Below the pieces are notes generated by a model. That model was not told the origin of the DNA and made no database searches. It worked only from the letters and a program-made list of their open reading frames with translations. Both the position numbers and the translations under genes were made by a program. Positions 55,200-64,000 of a stretch of 64,000 nt of DNA are shown one piece after another (positions within the stretch are counted from its first letter, which is position 1; each line of letters starts with the position of its first letter). The DNA comes from Russula earlei (Eukaryota; Basidiomycota; Agaricomycetes; Russulales; Russulaceae): contig JAGFNK010000254.1 in NCBI GenBank assembly GCA_025769875.1, positions 1 through 64,000 of the forward strand, given 5' to 3'.

Positions 55200-56549
55200 A
55201 TGGGTTATAAAGTCCAGCAAAGGATGCCCTCTACTTCCTCACCCCCATATCGTCGCTCACATATGTCTCAAACTCCTACTAATGAAATTGTTCCCCAACC
55301 CGACCTCTCTGGTACAGAGGGGCCACTTGAAATCACTACTCCTGATGCTTCCCTCTTCGCCTTCTTCCAAGAGATGGATGAACACGGCACTGGAGAAGGA
55401 GAAGTGGACATGTGTCCTCTTGAATTTGGACCCCCAGCTGACCAAATCGATGCTCAGCCTGGGGACTGGGATGTGACATCCCCTACCAGCACTCTTGACC
55501 AGGTTGCCCACCCTGGAGAGCCTTGGGTACGATGGGATGCTGACAGACACCACACAGGGATCGACATCCCTGATGGTGTGACTTGGGGCAACAAACCGGC
55601 CAGGTATGTGGCCTATGACATTGCCTTGGGAGAGCCGAGGGTGAGGGGGAAGAATGGAGAAGGCCATAGAGACTATAGTGAGATCCTCCAAGCCACCCCT
55701 TGCTACAGCCTTTATAACTACAGCCAAGACAAACATGATCTAGACTGCTTTGACACCAAGAAGCAGTTCGAAGGGCGTTGGAGACAGACCCTCTACCTGC
55801 TAGGTGACTATGGGCTACAGGCAGAGCTCTACTGCTTAGACCACCTCTACACCCAGCAGGAGATGTTGGAAGCTAACTACAAGGTGCTCAAGGAAGAAGA
55901 GAAACAGCTACACTACAAGCTAGGTAAATACCTGGCTGAGAAGCAAGGAGTAGAGAGAGGCAGGGCTGAAGCCAAGGAGAGAATGGCAGCAGCCAAAGTA
56001 CGCTCACATTGCTGGGAGTTCATCAAAGCAGGCTGTAGCCAGGGAGAAACCCCTCCAGGTGTATGGGCAGAAGAACTCCTCACCAAGTACCAGGCTGGAC
56101 AGCCCACTCCCCCTCTTCCCGTCTTTGTCCCTCAGCTGCCTTTGGCAGACATTGCTCAGGGGTATGACACCTCTACCCCAGAACCAGTACCACCTAGCCC
56201 TGCACCTACAACTGTGCAAGGGTATTCAGAGGAGGAGATTGACGTTCTCCAAACCATGTCTGGCATGCATCTTCGAGGAGGGGTGGTATCAGAAGCGTCA
56301 CCAAATCCTTCCCCTCAGAGCTCCATCTACTATCACTCCTATAGCAGCAGTGGAGAAGCATCCACTGCAACAGCTGAGTTCATTCCAGAACCTCAGCAAC
56401 TGAACATGATAGAAGGAAGGAGGAAGAGGAACCAATGCAAGTACTGTGGCGAGGTAGGACATTTTAATAAGTACTGTCCACTGCCCCACCAGTATTGCCA
56501 TGACCAGCTGGCAGCAGACGCTGCCTCACATTGCCTGGTGCCTCCCTAG
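55200..56549 (+). CDS. Extra zinc-knuckle ORF downstream of the Gypsy chromodomain
   Basis: A 449-residue open frame following pol inside the element. The ATG at 55200 overlaps the chromodomain frame; later Met codons (MPSTSSPPYRR at 55224, MSQTPTNE at 55263) may be the true start. The N-terminal third is acidic with a W-rich block (DWDVTSP, GEPWVRWDADRHHTGIDIPD, DGVTWGNKPARYVAYDIALG). A helical segment predicted as coiled coil follows (LEANYKVLKEEEKQLHYKLG, EKQGVERGRAEAKERMAAAK). Then comes a Pro/Ser-rich linker and, near the end, a CCHC knuckle CKYCGEVGHFNKYC. It stops at a TAG (56547-56549), yet the same frame stays open to 56653 and, past the family-B LTR, to 57842, so the ancestral protein was about 560 residues. 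I do not recognise the family; by position it is an env-like third ORF, by content a second nucleic-acid-binding protein. Confidence 0.75.
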   Translation: MGYKVQQRMPSTSSPPYRRSHMSQTPTNEIVPQPDLSGTEGPLEITTPDASLFAFFQEMDEHGTGEGEVDMCPLEFGPPADQIDAQPGDWDVTSPTSTLDQVAHPGEPWVRWDADRHHTGIDIPDGVTWGNKPARYVAYDIALGEPRVRGKNGEGHRDYSEILQATPCYSLYNYSQDKHDLDCFDTKKQFEGRWRQTLYLLGDYGLQAELYCLDHLYTQQEMLEANYKVLKEEEKQLHYKLGKYLAEKQGVERGRAEAKERMAAAKVRSHCWEFIKAGCSQGETPPGVWAEELLTKYQAGQPTPPLPVFVPQLPLADIAQGYDTSTPEPVPPSPAPTTVQGYSEEEIDVLQTMSGMHLRGGVVSEASPNPSPQSSIYYHSYSSSGEASTATAEFIPEPQQLNMIEGRRKRNQCKYCGEVGHFNKYCPLPHQYCHDQLAADAASHCLVPP

Positions 56550-57842
56550 CATTGTTCCTATGCACCCATCAGATCGTGCCCTTTCCATCGAGGATGGGAA
56601 CTGGCACATCTGAGCAAGAAGAGGAAGTCCAACCAGGAGAGGGAGGACATTGCTGTCATGAACCATTCTCCAGAAAGGGCCCTTGAAGGACCCTTCCTTA
56701 TAGGAGGAAACCCAGTCTCTATGGTGTCACCCTGTTCACTCGAGCAAAAGGTGTGAGTAGAGGTGTCCACAATATCGCGCATGCATTGTCACGCGAGCAA
56801 TTCTCGGCACAATCGACATACAGCAAGCCCCACTTAGAGGCAACCCTTTTAGCAATAAAAGACAATACTAGGACCTTCCTAGGGACCCCTTAGGATGACT
56901 ATAAGTGCTCTACAATAGACACTAACACAGTATCAAAGACCCTGCAACATGTTATTAGACTAACTCTAATAACTATAGAATGAACTATAAGGCAATACTA
57001 AGGACCTTAATAGAAACATTAGGGTCGACTCTAAAGACCCTAATAGAACTATATAAGGGGCCTTATAGAATAACACTATTCCCCGAACCAGACTACAAGT
57101 CCTCAAATGACCGGCCCCAAACTAACTAACAGGAAATGAATCAGGTGCTTGCACGTGTACTAAAGCAGTGAACATGTGGACAGTGAAGGCTCTTACTCAT
57201 AAAAAGAAGCCTTCTTACTCAGCAGCTTACTGAGCATGACTGAGCATGCTCAGTAAGCGCACTCCAACTTCTTACTCATCATTCTATTGTGCTTGATAAC
57301 AAGGTTATGACTGGTTCCCTATTTAGCAGTTCTCTTGTAGTATATAAGCGCTCAATAAAGTAGCAGACAGTCCTTAGACTGTCCATTTGTTTACGGCACT
57401 CTCCATCTCTGGGATACTCCTTTAAGGACCATCCCCTTGTGACTATCCTGGCCTCCCCTCTGCATGACTGCTTGACTCTCACAGTAACGATACCTGTCTG
57501 GTATTTGTTACTACTCTGGACCCTGCTTCTAGCCCACACCGTCCTAGACATCTATTGGCTCGTCTCTGAATTAACTCCTCACTCTTGAACTGGATTGTTC
57601 AACAGTGAGTCTTGACAATTGCTAATCCATGCATCTTGCAGGTAGCAAAAGGAGAAGGGTCCAGGACCATTAAAGAGCTTTTCACTACAACCCCTCTCCA
57701 CTCTGACACACCTCCAGTCAGGAGGTTACCCAGGGACTCTGACAGACTCCCACAGATCATGTCTCCTTCAGCCGTCGCTGAGGAGTCAGAGGTGATAGTA
57801 GCCTCAGCATTGGCTGCCTACAAGGCAGCAGAAGAAGGCTGA
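56550..57842 (+). pseudogene. C-terminal continuation of the zinc-knuckle ORF
   Basis: Two parts, 56550-56653 and 57623-57842, separated by the family-B LTR. Subtracting the LTR and its duplication, the frame continues that of 55200-56549 without further stop to a TGA at 57840-57842. It adds Cys/His residues (HCSYAP, SCPFHRGW), a KKRKS patch and an Ala/Glu-rich end (EVIVASALAAYKAAEEG). Read directly from frame continuity; the TAG at 56547-56549 and the insertion both truncate it now. Confidence 0.7.
56654..57617 (+). mobile_element. Solo LTR, family B (TSD ATTGC)
   Basis: 964 bp, TGTCATGAACCATTC to GAGTCTTGACA, duplications ATTGC at 56649-56653 and 57618-57622. Contains the 34-nt hairpin (57225-57258) shared by all family-B copies and TATATAAGCGCTCAATAAAG near 57340. 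Confidence 0.93.
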
Positions 57843-57936
57843 TACACCTTCACCTCATCACCTCCTCCCCTTGATGATGATGGCATTGACCCCACCACTC
57901 GATTCTAGAATTGTTGGTGTGTGGGACCACCAATCT

Positions 57937-57949
57937 GAAGGAGGGGTGA
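57937..57949 (+). other. Polypurine tract of the Gypsy element
   Basis: GAAGGAGGGGTGA immediately precedes the 3' LTR (TGTTACC at 57950), the expected position for plus-strand priming. Confidence 0.8.
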
Positions 57950-58569
57950 TGTTACCAAGTGGTTTGGGGTCTGGAAGATGCCGGAACACCTGAACTATGG
58001 ACTGCACCATTTGCATCATGCGTGCATCAGATCTTGATCGTTTATGTCCGTTGATATCGCATTGGGAACACGTTGATCGTATCTTTCTGAAGATGTATTG
58101 AAGAAGCAATGAGTAGCATTGCTTCTGTCCCAGATGTTCCTGTACCACCACGTATGTTGCTTCCTTGATTAGGAAAGTACTTATGACACCAAGATTGCTA
58201 CTAGGGAAGCACTTAATGCTTCCAGCACCAAGATCGTTCACATAGAAGCAACCTCACTTCTATGAGCCTCCTTTTGCTTCTATAGCACCGAATAGTACTA
58301 CAGTAGCACAAACCTTATCCCTGTAGGGCTATATAAAGCCCCCAGTTGTAGCAGTTGAGCCTTAAGCTTGACTTAGTTTGCCAATCCCAAACAGTTGACT
58401 CCTACCCCATCTGCAGAGCCCCTCTCATCTTGTTGCCATACCATAGAAGGATCTAATACTCCTTCCCCTCCATGAGTATTGCTTGCTTGACTCAAGCATA
58501 TCTGCATTGGTAGGACGCGTTCATAGACATGACCATTGATCTTATTTAAGGCACTTTGGAGCCTTAACA
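57950..58569 (+). repeat. Gypsy 3' LTR, family D
   Basis: 620 bp, same ends as 44331-44949. Divergence from the 5' LTR is visible (several percent), so either the insertion is old or the two LTRs stem from different insertions. Confidence 0.93.
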
Positions 58570-59961
58570 CTTGTGCCAGACTGCGTGTCTGAGGTTGACA
58601 AATGTGGGCTTCTTTTGTTCGTTTGGGTCCTCAGAAACCTCAAGAGGGTGGATTGTTTCAGCTGAGAGAAAAGCAGAGAGAGTATAACCAACGTACTATT
58701 GGTAACCATCCAACAACATGCCCACCGCCAAAACCATTGCTATTTCAAATGGCAACCAGAAGATTTGCACAACATGCGATGACAGGGTATCCCTTTACTG
58801 TGGAAAAATTGGATAGTCTCATCTTGTTGGCATATAGGATGAAGCACAGGGGGTTACTACCCTGAGGGATCTGTGACTGGTGATGTGGTGTAAAATGTGA
58901 GATCCTCCAAGTCAGTGTCCAATAACACTGGACACATACCTGTACATCCCAGAACACATCTGTGGACCATGGCTCATGATATATGTGGGTGGATGATGCC
59001 TATTTATGCCTGAAAATTCTCTGTGTGTCCCAATGAAAATGAGGTGCTAATTGTGAATCTTGAACAAGATCTGTCACCTGCTCCCACAGAGAATGATGCA
59101 GGACATCAAATGTTCATACTTCATTATTATATGGCAGAGATATAACAGATACTTGGAACTACATTCTAACAATATCAGCTGTTTCACATCAACACTGTTC
59201 TCAAACTTACAGGTGCCAGTTTCATCAAAGCAAGGTCCCATGCCTTTTCAATATCTGCAAAGTTCTTGAATGTGAAGAGCGCATTATTTCTTATAAGATG
59301 AATGATCCATAACAACCTTTCCGACTGCTCCTTGCCTATATGACATTCAAGAAGAAATTCTGCAAATAGGAACTCCTCCTGAGAGTTGAAAAAAGGCCAC
59401 CAAGGTTGACTGGTAGGAGATCGCTGACTTGGATGGTAGGTGGAGGCACCATAATCCTTGAAATGGCAGGTCTTGGAAGATCTGCCACTCCTAGGGTGAT
59501 AATCTGTTTGAATCACATCAATTGTGGCATCATCAGTGACATCAGTGAGTGATACAGAATCGCAGTGAGATGCTGGGAAAGGAGGTCATGAATCTGATGT
59601 ATCAAATGGGTAATCCTGAGGGGCAATCCTGACCTCCTATTTCAGTTTCAGGTAGGGTTGAGACCTCCAGGGAAGTGCAGCCACCAATGTTGTAATTGTT
59701 GATATGATTATCATCCTGGGACCTTTGATATGCTGGAAAGAGAACATGAGCCAAAGTAGCAAAAGACACATATTGGCATGCACATTGAAGTTGTGAGGAC
59801 CACTTCTCCTTCATCCTGTGTTGATATGCTTCATAACCTTCTTCTTCCTTTTTCATTTGCTGGCACTTTTTGAAGTGAGCAGTATATGCTTGAGAACAGA
59901 AGCTCTTGAGGCAGATTGAGCATGTTTTTGCCTCAGCTTTGGGTTTTCTCACTCTTGGCAT
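58570..59961 (-). pseudogene. Plavaka-type (KDZ) transposase, N-terminal remnant
   Basis: Minus-strand start MPRVRKPKAEAKTCSICLKS at 59961 opens a C2H2 finger (CSICLKSF...HFKKC). In order downstream: FNSQEEFLFAEFLLECHIGK (59400-59340), FTFKNFADIEKAWDLALMKL, an intron starting GTAAGT at about 59210, LWEQVTDLVQDSQLAPHFHW (about 59085-59020), YHEPWSTDVFWDVQ (58985-58945), CFILYANKMRLSNFSTVKGY (58850-58790), then GGGHVVGWLPIV. This is the characteristic N-terminal half of Plavaka transposases. Several stops and frame changes make it dead. It ends exactly at the right border of the Gypsy 3' LTR, so the C-terminal half is lost. Confidence 0.8.
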
Positions 59962-60669
59962 TATTGATACAAGAAGAAAGGCAGATAAGGATGAATAGAA
60001 AAACAGGGGATGTGTTGTGTGCCTACAACCTTCACAAACAAAAAGTTTGCTCACTTGATTAGATAAAGCACCTATGACTTACATTGCTTTATATTTATAT
60101 TTATATACTTATGTTGCTTTATCACTCAACCCCTTACAATATGTTGTCATAAAATATAATTGGCCACTTTGAATTACAAGGATGTGTGATTTTGATAACA
60201 GACTTATCATGATGTAGCTTTGGTTAGACCCAAATGATAACTGTGGTTATAATAAATATAGAATTTGATTACCGGTCAATTATAATGACCTTCCTGATTT
60301 TCTGACATGGCATCTAACCTATCACAAGCACAACTACTTGTCAAAGACTTCCATTGGAAATATCTGAAAGTGCTTAAAACAATTCCCACCAGGAGTAACC
60401 CCTAACCAGTAACTCCCACCATGACTTCTGTCAATGACTGTCTCTAGCCCTGTTATCAAAGAACTTTTCAAAGAACCCCTGCAATCACATGTACCCAGTC
60501 AACCACAGCTATCCCTAAAGCAAACCATAGAACACAAGGGAATTCCCCATGATGGAACAAGTCTCAACTCTTCATATGCAAACTACCCTATCAACTTTAC
60601 TCCATCTTTCAAAGAAGCAAGAAACTACTACCCATTGCAGGAGCAACAAGTCTGTAAAGAGGGGATGAA
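59962..60669. other. Transposon flank, nothing supported
   Basis: About 700 bp, AT-rich. It probably contains the 5' end of the Plavaka-type element. A 127-codon plus-strand frame at 60434-60817 runs into the next LTR and is chance. Confidence 0.4.
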
Positions 60670-60714
60670 TGTTACAAACCAAGGCCAAGTTCTGGCCATA
60701 TATTATCCTGTTTC

Positions 60715-62502
60715 TGTCATGAACCATTCTCTGGAGAGGGCCCTTGAAGGACCCTTCCTTATAAGAGGAAACCCAGTCCCTATGGTCTCTCCCTGTTCAC
60801 TCGGACAAAAGGGGTGAGTAGAGGTGTCCACAATATCATGCACGCATTGCCATGCGAGCAATTCTCGGCACAATCGACATACAGCAAGCCCCACTTAATG
60901 GCAACCCTTTTAGCAATGAAGGACAGTATTATAGCCTCCCTAAGGACCCTTTAGGACGACTCTAAGTGCCCTACAATAAGCACTAAAACAATACTAAGGA
61001 CCCTACAATGTGTTATTAGACTAACTCTAATAACTATAGAACGAACTATAAAGCAATACTAAGGACCTTAATAGAAGTATTAGGGTTGACTCTAAGGACC
61101 CTAATAAGAACTATAAAGGGCCTTGTAGACGACTCTATTCCCGGAACCAAACTACAAGTCCCCAAAAGACCAGCCCTAAACTAACTAACAGCAAATGAAT
61201 CAGGTGCTTGCACATGTACTAAAGCAGTGAACACGTGGACAACAGGGGCTCTTACTCATCATTAGAAGCCCTCTTACTCAGCAGCTTACTGAGCATGACT
61301 GAGCATGCTCAGTAAGCATACTCCGACTCCTTACTCATCCATCTATTGTGCTTGATAACAAGGTTATGACTTGTTCCCTATTTAGCAGTTCTCTTGTAGT
61401 ATATAAGCGCTCAATAAAGTAACGGACAGTCTTGAGACTGTCCATTTGTTTATGACACTCTCCATTCCTGGGATACTCCTGTTACAAACCAAGGCCAGGT
61501 CCTGGCCATAGATGGTCCTATTTCACTCAAAAGAGACCTCTCTTTGTTTGCATTACCAACTCCCTTCCATTTTCTGGGCTATCCCTCCCACAGTGCAAGA
61601 TATTGCTATTGCAAAGGCACTATAACACGACCAGGCACCCGTTTCCTAATCGGGTAATCATCGCGTGGCAACCACATGGTCACCCAGCGACCAGGAACCC
61701 GAAACAGCGGCACAAACTCTTAGAAACTGTTGCATAACTCATCTGACATCATCAAGGCTCCAATGACATCATGGCTGACTGAGCGACTCCACAGTGACCT
61801 CATAGGCTCGCTAAGCGCTCCACAGTGACATCATAATGATGTCATCGCTCCACAATGATCAGTAATGCGCTCAGTAAGCCTGAAACTTGACACAAGCGAG
61901 TTTATGCCTCTGAACTCCTATTGAATGGTACCAAAGAGTCTAGAATAGTCCCAGTTCTTTGTAATCGACCCTGTACACTGTATATAAGCCCCAATGAAGT
62001 ATGGCAGTCGTCATACTGTCCATTTGTGATACTCTCCTCTTCCTGGGTACTCCCCTGCGACCGCTCAGTTTAAAGACTTTTCTCGCCTCCAAGGTACTCT
62101 TCAATGACCGCCTTGTTTAAAGCCCCTTTGCTGCACTGGCCTCTGCTCTTCGCCTCTGCCTCCTGCAACACGTACCAGTCCCCATCTGGTATATTCTAGT
62201 CATTTGGCTTGTCCTCCTGTTCAACGCCGCCTACGCCGCGTACCATCTGTTCCGACCCTTGCCCACCTGCTCCTGAGTCCTTAGTGATCAGCAGTATGTG
62301 TCTTGACAACTCCTCCAAGGACCATCCCCTTGTGACCACCCTGGCTACTTCCCTGCGTACCTGCTCGACTCTACCAGTAACTGTGCCTCTCTGGTACTTG
62401 ATACTGCTTTGGACTCTGCTCTTTGCCCACGCTGTCTTAGACATCTATCAACTCGTCTTCGTACTGACCCCTCGCTCTTGAACTGGATAGTTCAACAGTG
62501 AG
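60715..62502 (+). mobile_element. LTR family B, interrupted, 3' end truncated
   Basis: Begins TGTCATGAACCATTC. Split by the family-A LTR at 61480-62308, it resumes at 62314 and ends CAACAGTGAG instead of continuing to TTGACA. The missing last bases lie at the junction with the inverted copy. Confidence 0.88.
61480..62308 (+). mobile_element. Solo LTR, family A (TSD ACTCC)
   Basis: 829 bp from TGTTACAAACC to GTGTCTTGACA, duplications ACTCC at 61475-61479 and 62309-62313, inside the family-B LTR. The best-preserved family-A copy: TATATAAG near 61980. Confidence 0.93.
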
Positions 62503-63372
62503 GGGTTAGTTCAGAGACGAGCTGATAGATGTCTAGGACCGCATGGGCTAGAAGTAGAGTCCAGAGTAGTAACAAATACCAGAGAGGTATTGTTACTGTG
62601 AGAGTTAAGCAGTCACGCAGAGAGGAGGCCAGGATAGTCACAAGGGGACGGTCCTTAAAGGAGTATCCCAGGAGTGGAGAGTGTCGTAAACAAATGGATA
62701 GTCTAAGGACTGTCCGCTACTTTATTGAGCGCTTATATACTACAAGAGAACTGCTAAATAGGGAACAAGTCATAACCTTGTTATCAAGCACAATAGAGTG
62801 ATGAGTAAGAAGTCAGGGTGCACTTACTGAGCATGCTCCGTCATGCTCAGTAAGCTGCTGAGTAAGAAGGCTTCTCTTGATGAGTAAGAGCCTTCACTGT
62901 CCGTGTGTTCACTGCTTTAGTGCACGTGCAAGCACCTGATTCATTTCCTGTTAGTTAGTTTAGGGCCGGTCATTTGAGGACTTGTAGTTGGCTTTAGGGA
63001 ATAGTGTTATCTTATAAGGCCCTTTATATAGTTCTATTAGGGTCCTTAGAGTTGACCCTAATACTTCTATTAAGGTCCTTAGTATTGCCTTATAGTCCAT
63101 TCTATAGTTATTAGAGTTAGTCTAGAGTCATCCTAAAGGGTCCCTAGGAAGGTCCTAGTACTGTCTTTTATTACTAAAAGGGTTGCCCTTAAGTGGGGCT
63201 TGCTGTATGTCAATTGTGCCGAGAATTGCTCGCGCGACAATGCGCGCACAATATTGTGGACACCTCTACTCACCCCTTTTGCTCGTGTGAACAGGGTGAC
63301 ACCATAGAGGCTGGGTTTCCTCCTATAAGGAAGGGTCCTTCAAGGGCCCTCTCCGGAGAATGGTTCATGACA
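62503..63372 (-). mobile_element. LTR family B, inverted, internally deleted
   Basis: Reads as family B on the minus strand, ending TTCATGACA at 63372. Its inner end lacks about 35 bp and meets the forward copy at a shared GTGAG (62498-62502). About 90 bp are deleted near 63125. With the forward copy it forms a long inverted repeat. Confidence 0.88.
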
Positions 63373-63755
63373 AGACCCCTCTCACTTTGTATCACCAACC
63401 CACTTCTATTTCTTGGGCTACTCCTCCTGCGGTACAAGATATCACTATTGCAAAGGCACTATGACATGACCAGGCACCCATTTCCTAATCAGGTAATCAT
63501 TGTGTGGCAGCCACATGGCCACTCAGCCACCAAGAACCCGAAACTGTGGCATGAACTCTTACAACTTGTTGCATAACTCATATAACATCATGGCTGACTG
63601 AGCGACTCCACACTGACCTTATCTGCTCACCAAGCACTCCACAGTGTCATCATAATGATGTCATTGCTCTACAATGATCAATAATGCACTCAGTAAGCCT
63701 GAAACCTGCCTGACACAAGTGAGTTTATTCCTCTACAGTCCTATTGGACAGTACC

Positions 63756-64000
63756 TGTCACAAGAACCGGTACATCAGACCAGACTGGCAACCGGGCAAG
63801 CCTACCCAGACATGCCTCGTGTTTCTTGTATGTTTCTATGACTCAATCTGCCTCGCATGTGCCATTCATCTCTCGTGTGTTCTAGTATGATCACCTCATT
63901 GCTACCTCACGAATACTGTTTGATATAGTATTCTACATGTATATAAGACTGCTATTTTGATGAGAACAAGCCTCAAGCTTGTTCTCCTGTGGAATACACT
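63756..64000 (+). mobile_element. LTR family F, left end, cut by window edge
   Basis: TGTCACAAGAACCGG begins inside the family-A LTR just after GTACC, where family A normally continues GGTACCAAAGAG. It contains TGTATATAAGAC near 63940 and AAGCCTCAAGCTTG, consistent with a promoter-bearing LTR. Its end and target duplication lie beyond the window. Confidence 0.65.

Larger units (their letters stand above)
44331..58569 (+). mobile_element. Composite Ty3/Gypsy chromovirus-like element
   Basis: Bounded by family-D LTRs (44331-44949 and 57950-58569). Order inside: gag1, protease 1, start of RT, abrupt joint at about 50415, gag2 lacking its N-terminus, protease 2, RT, RNase H, integrase, chromodomain, extra zinc-knuckle ORF, polypurine tract. 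Solo LTRs of families A and B interrupt it. The outer flanks CCTAC and CTTGT do not match. All pol frames carry stops or shifts, so it is inactive. Confidence 0.85.
60670..63755 (+). mobile_element. LTR family A, host of an inverted family-B pair
   Basis: Starts TGTTACAAACCAAGG at 60670 (45 bp), is broken at 60715 by the family-B complex, and resumes at 63373 (AGACCCCTCTCACTTTG) to 63755. About 10 bp of family-A sequence are missing at the break and there is no target duplication, so this is not a simple insertion. Its right end is cut by another LTR at 63756. Confidence 0.8.

Noticed and set aside
60434..60817. 127-codon plus-strand ORF
   Set aside because: It crosses from AT-rich flank into the start of a family-A LTR and then a family-B LTR, so it joins unrelated repeats.
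1..64000. CRISPR arrays, riboswitches, prokaryotic operons
   Set aside because: The window is fungal, with introns throughout. The repeats seen are LTRs, microsatellites and a MITE, with no regular repeat-spacer pattern.

Overview
The window reads as nuclear DNA of a filamentous basidiomycete, most likely an Agaricomycete. The evidence is many short introns (about 50-80 nt), fungal gene families (SNT2, RXT3, POLD4, ALG5, rhodanese-USP, hybrid histidine kinase) and heavy loads of LTR retrotransposons and KDZ/Plavaka-type DNA transposon remains. The species cannot be read from the sequence.

The layout is a gene island between two transposon nests. The left nest (1-9.4 kb) holds LTRs inserted into LTRs. 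One is a 591-bp solo LTR (family E, TSD ATGCA) split by a decayed Copia element (2248-6753, TSD CAATA). A second family-E LTR is split by a solo LTR of family A (TSD GTGAG). A solo Copia LTR follows (TSD GCTTG).

The gene island (10.4-43 kb) carries, in order: YRB2/RanBP3-like (-), dihydrofolate reductase (-), a membrane hybrid histidine kinase (-), SNT2 (+), a rhodanese-USP deubiquitinase (-), a membrane-protein fragment and an intact small membrane-protein gene (-), ALG5 (-), tRNA-Ile(AAT) (-), POLD4/Cdm1 (+), an FAD phenol-hydroxylase-like monooxygenase (+), an ADIP-type coiled-coil protein (-) and RXT3 (-). Most are core housekeeping or chromatin genes, not a metabolic cluster. SNT2 and RXT3 belong to families tied to Rpd3 histone deacetylase complexes in yeast.

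The right nest (43.5-64 kb) is built around a Ty3/Gypsy chromovirus-like element bounded by 620-bp LTRs (family D, 44331-58569). It is composite: gag-protease-start of RT, then a second gag-protease-RT-RNase H-integrase-chromodomain, with one LTR pair and non-matching flanks. Downstream of the chromodomain lies a further long zinc-knuckle ORF (55200-56549, ancestrally to 57842), more intact than pol. Solo LTRs of families A and B are nested in it with perfect 5-bp TSDs. To its right are a Plavaka-type transposase remnant, an inverted pair of family-B LTRs around a family-A LTR, and the start of a sixth LTR family at the window edge.

Exon limits were derived by hand from splice signals and reading frame. 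They are firm for YRB2, DHFR, ALG5, POLD4, the small membrane protein and the ends of most other genes. They are approximate inside the histidine kinase, SNT2, the USP, ADIP and RXT3 genes.
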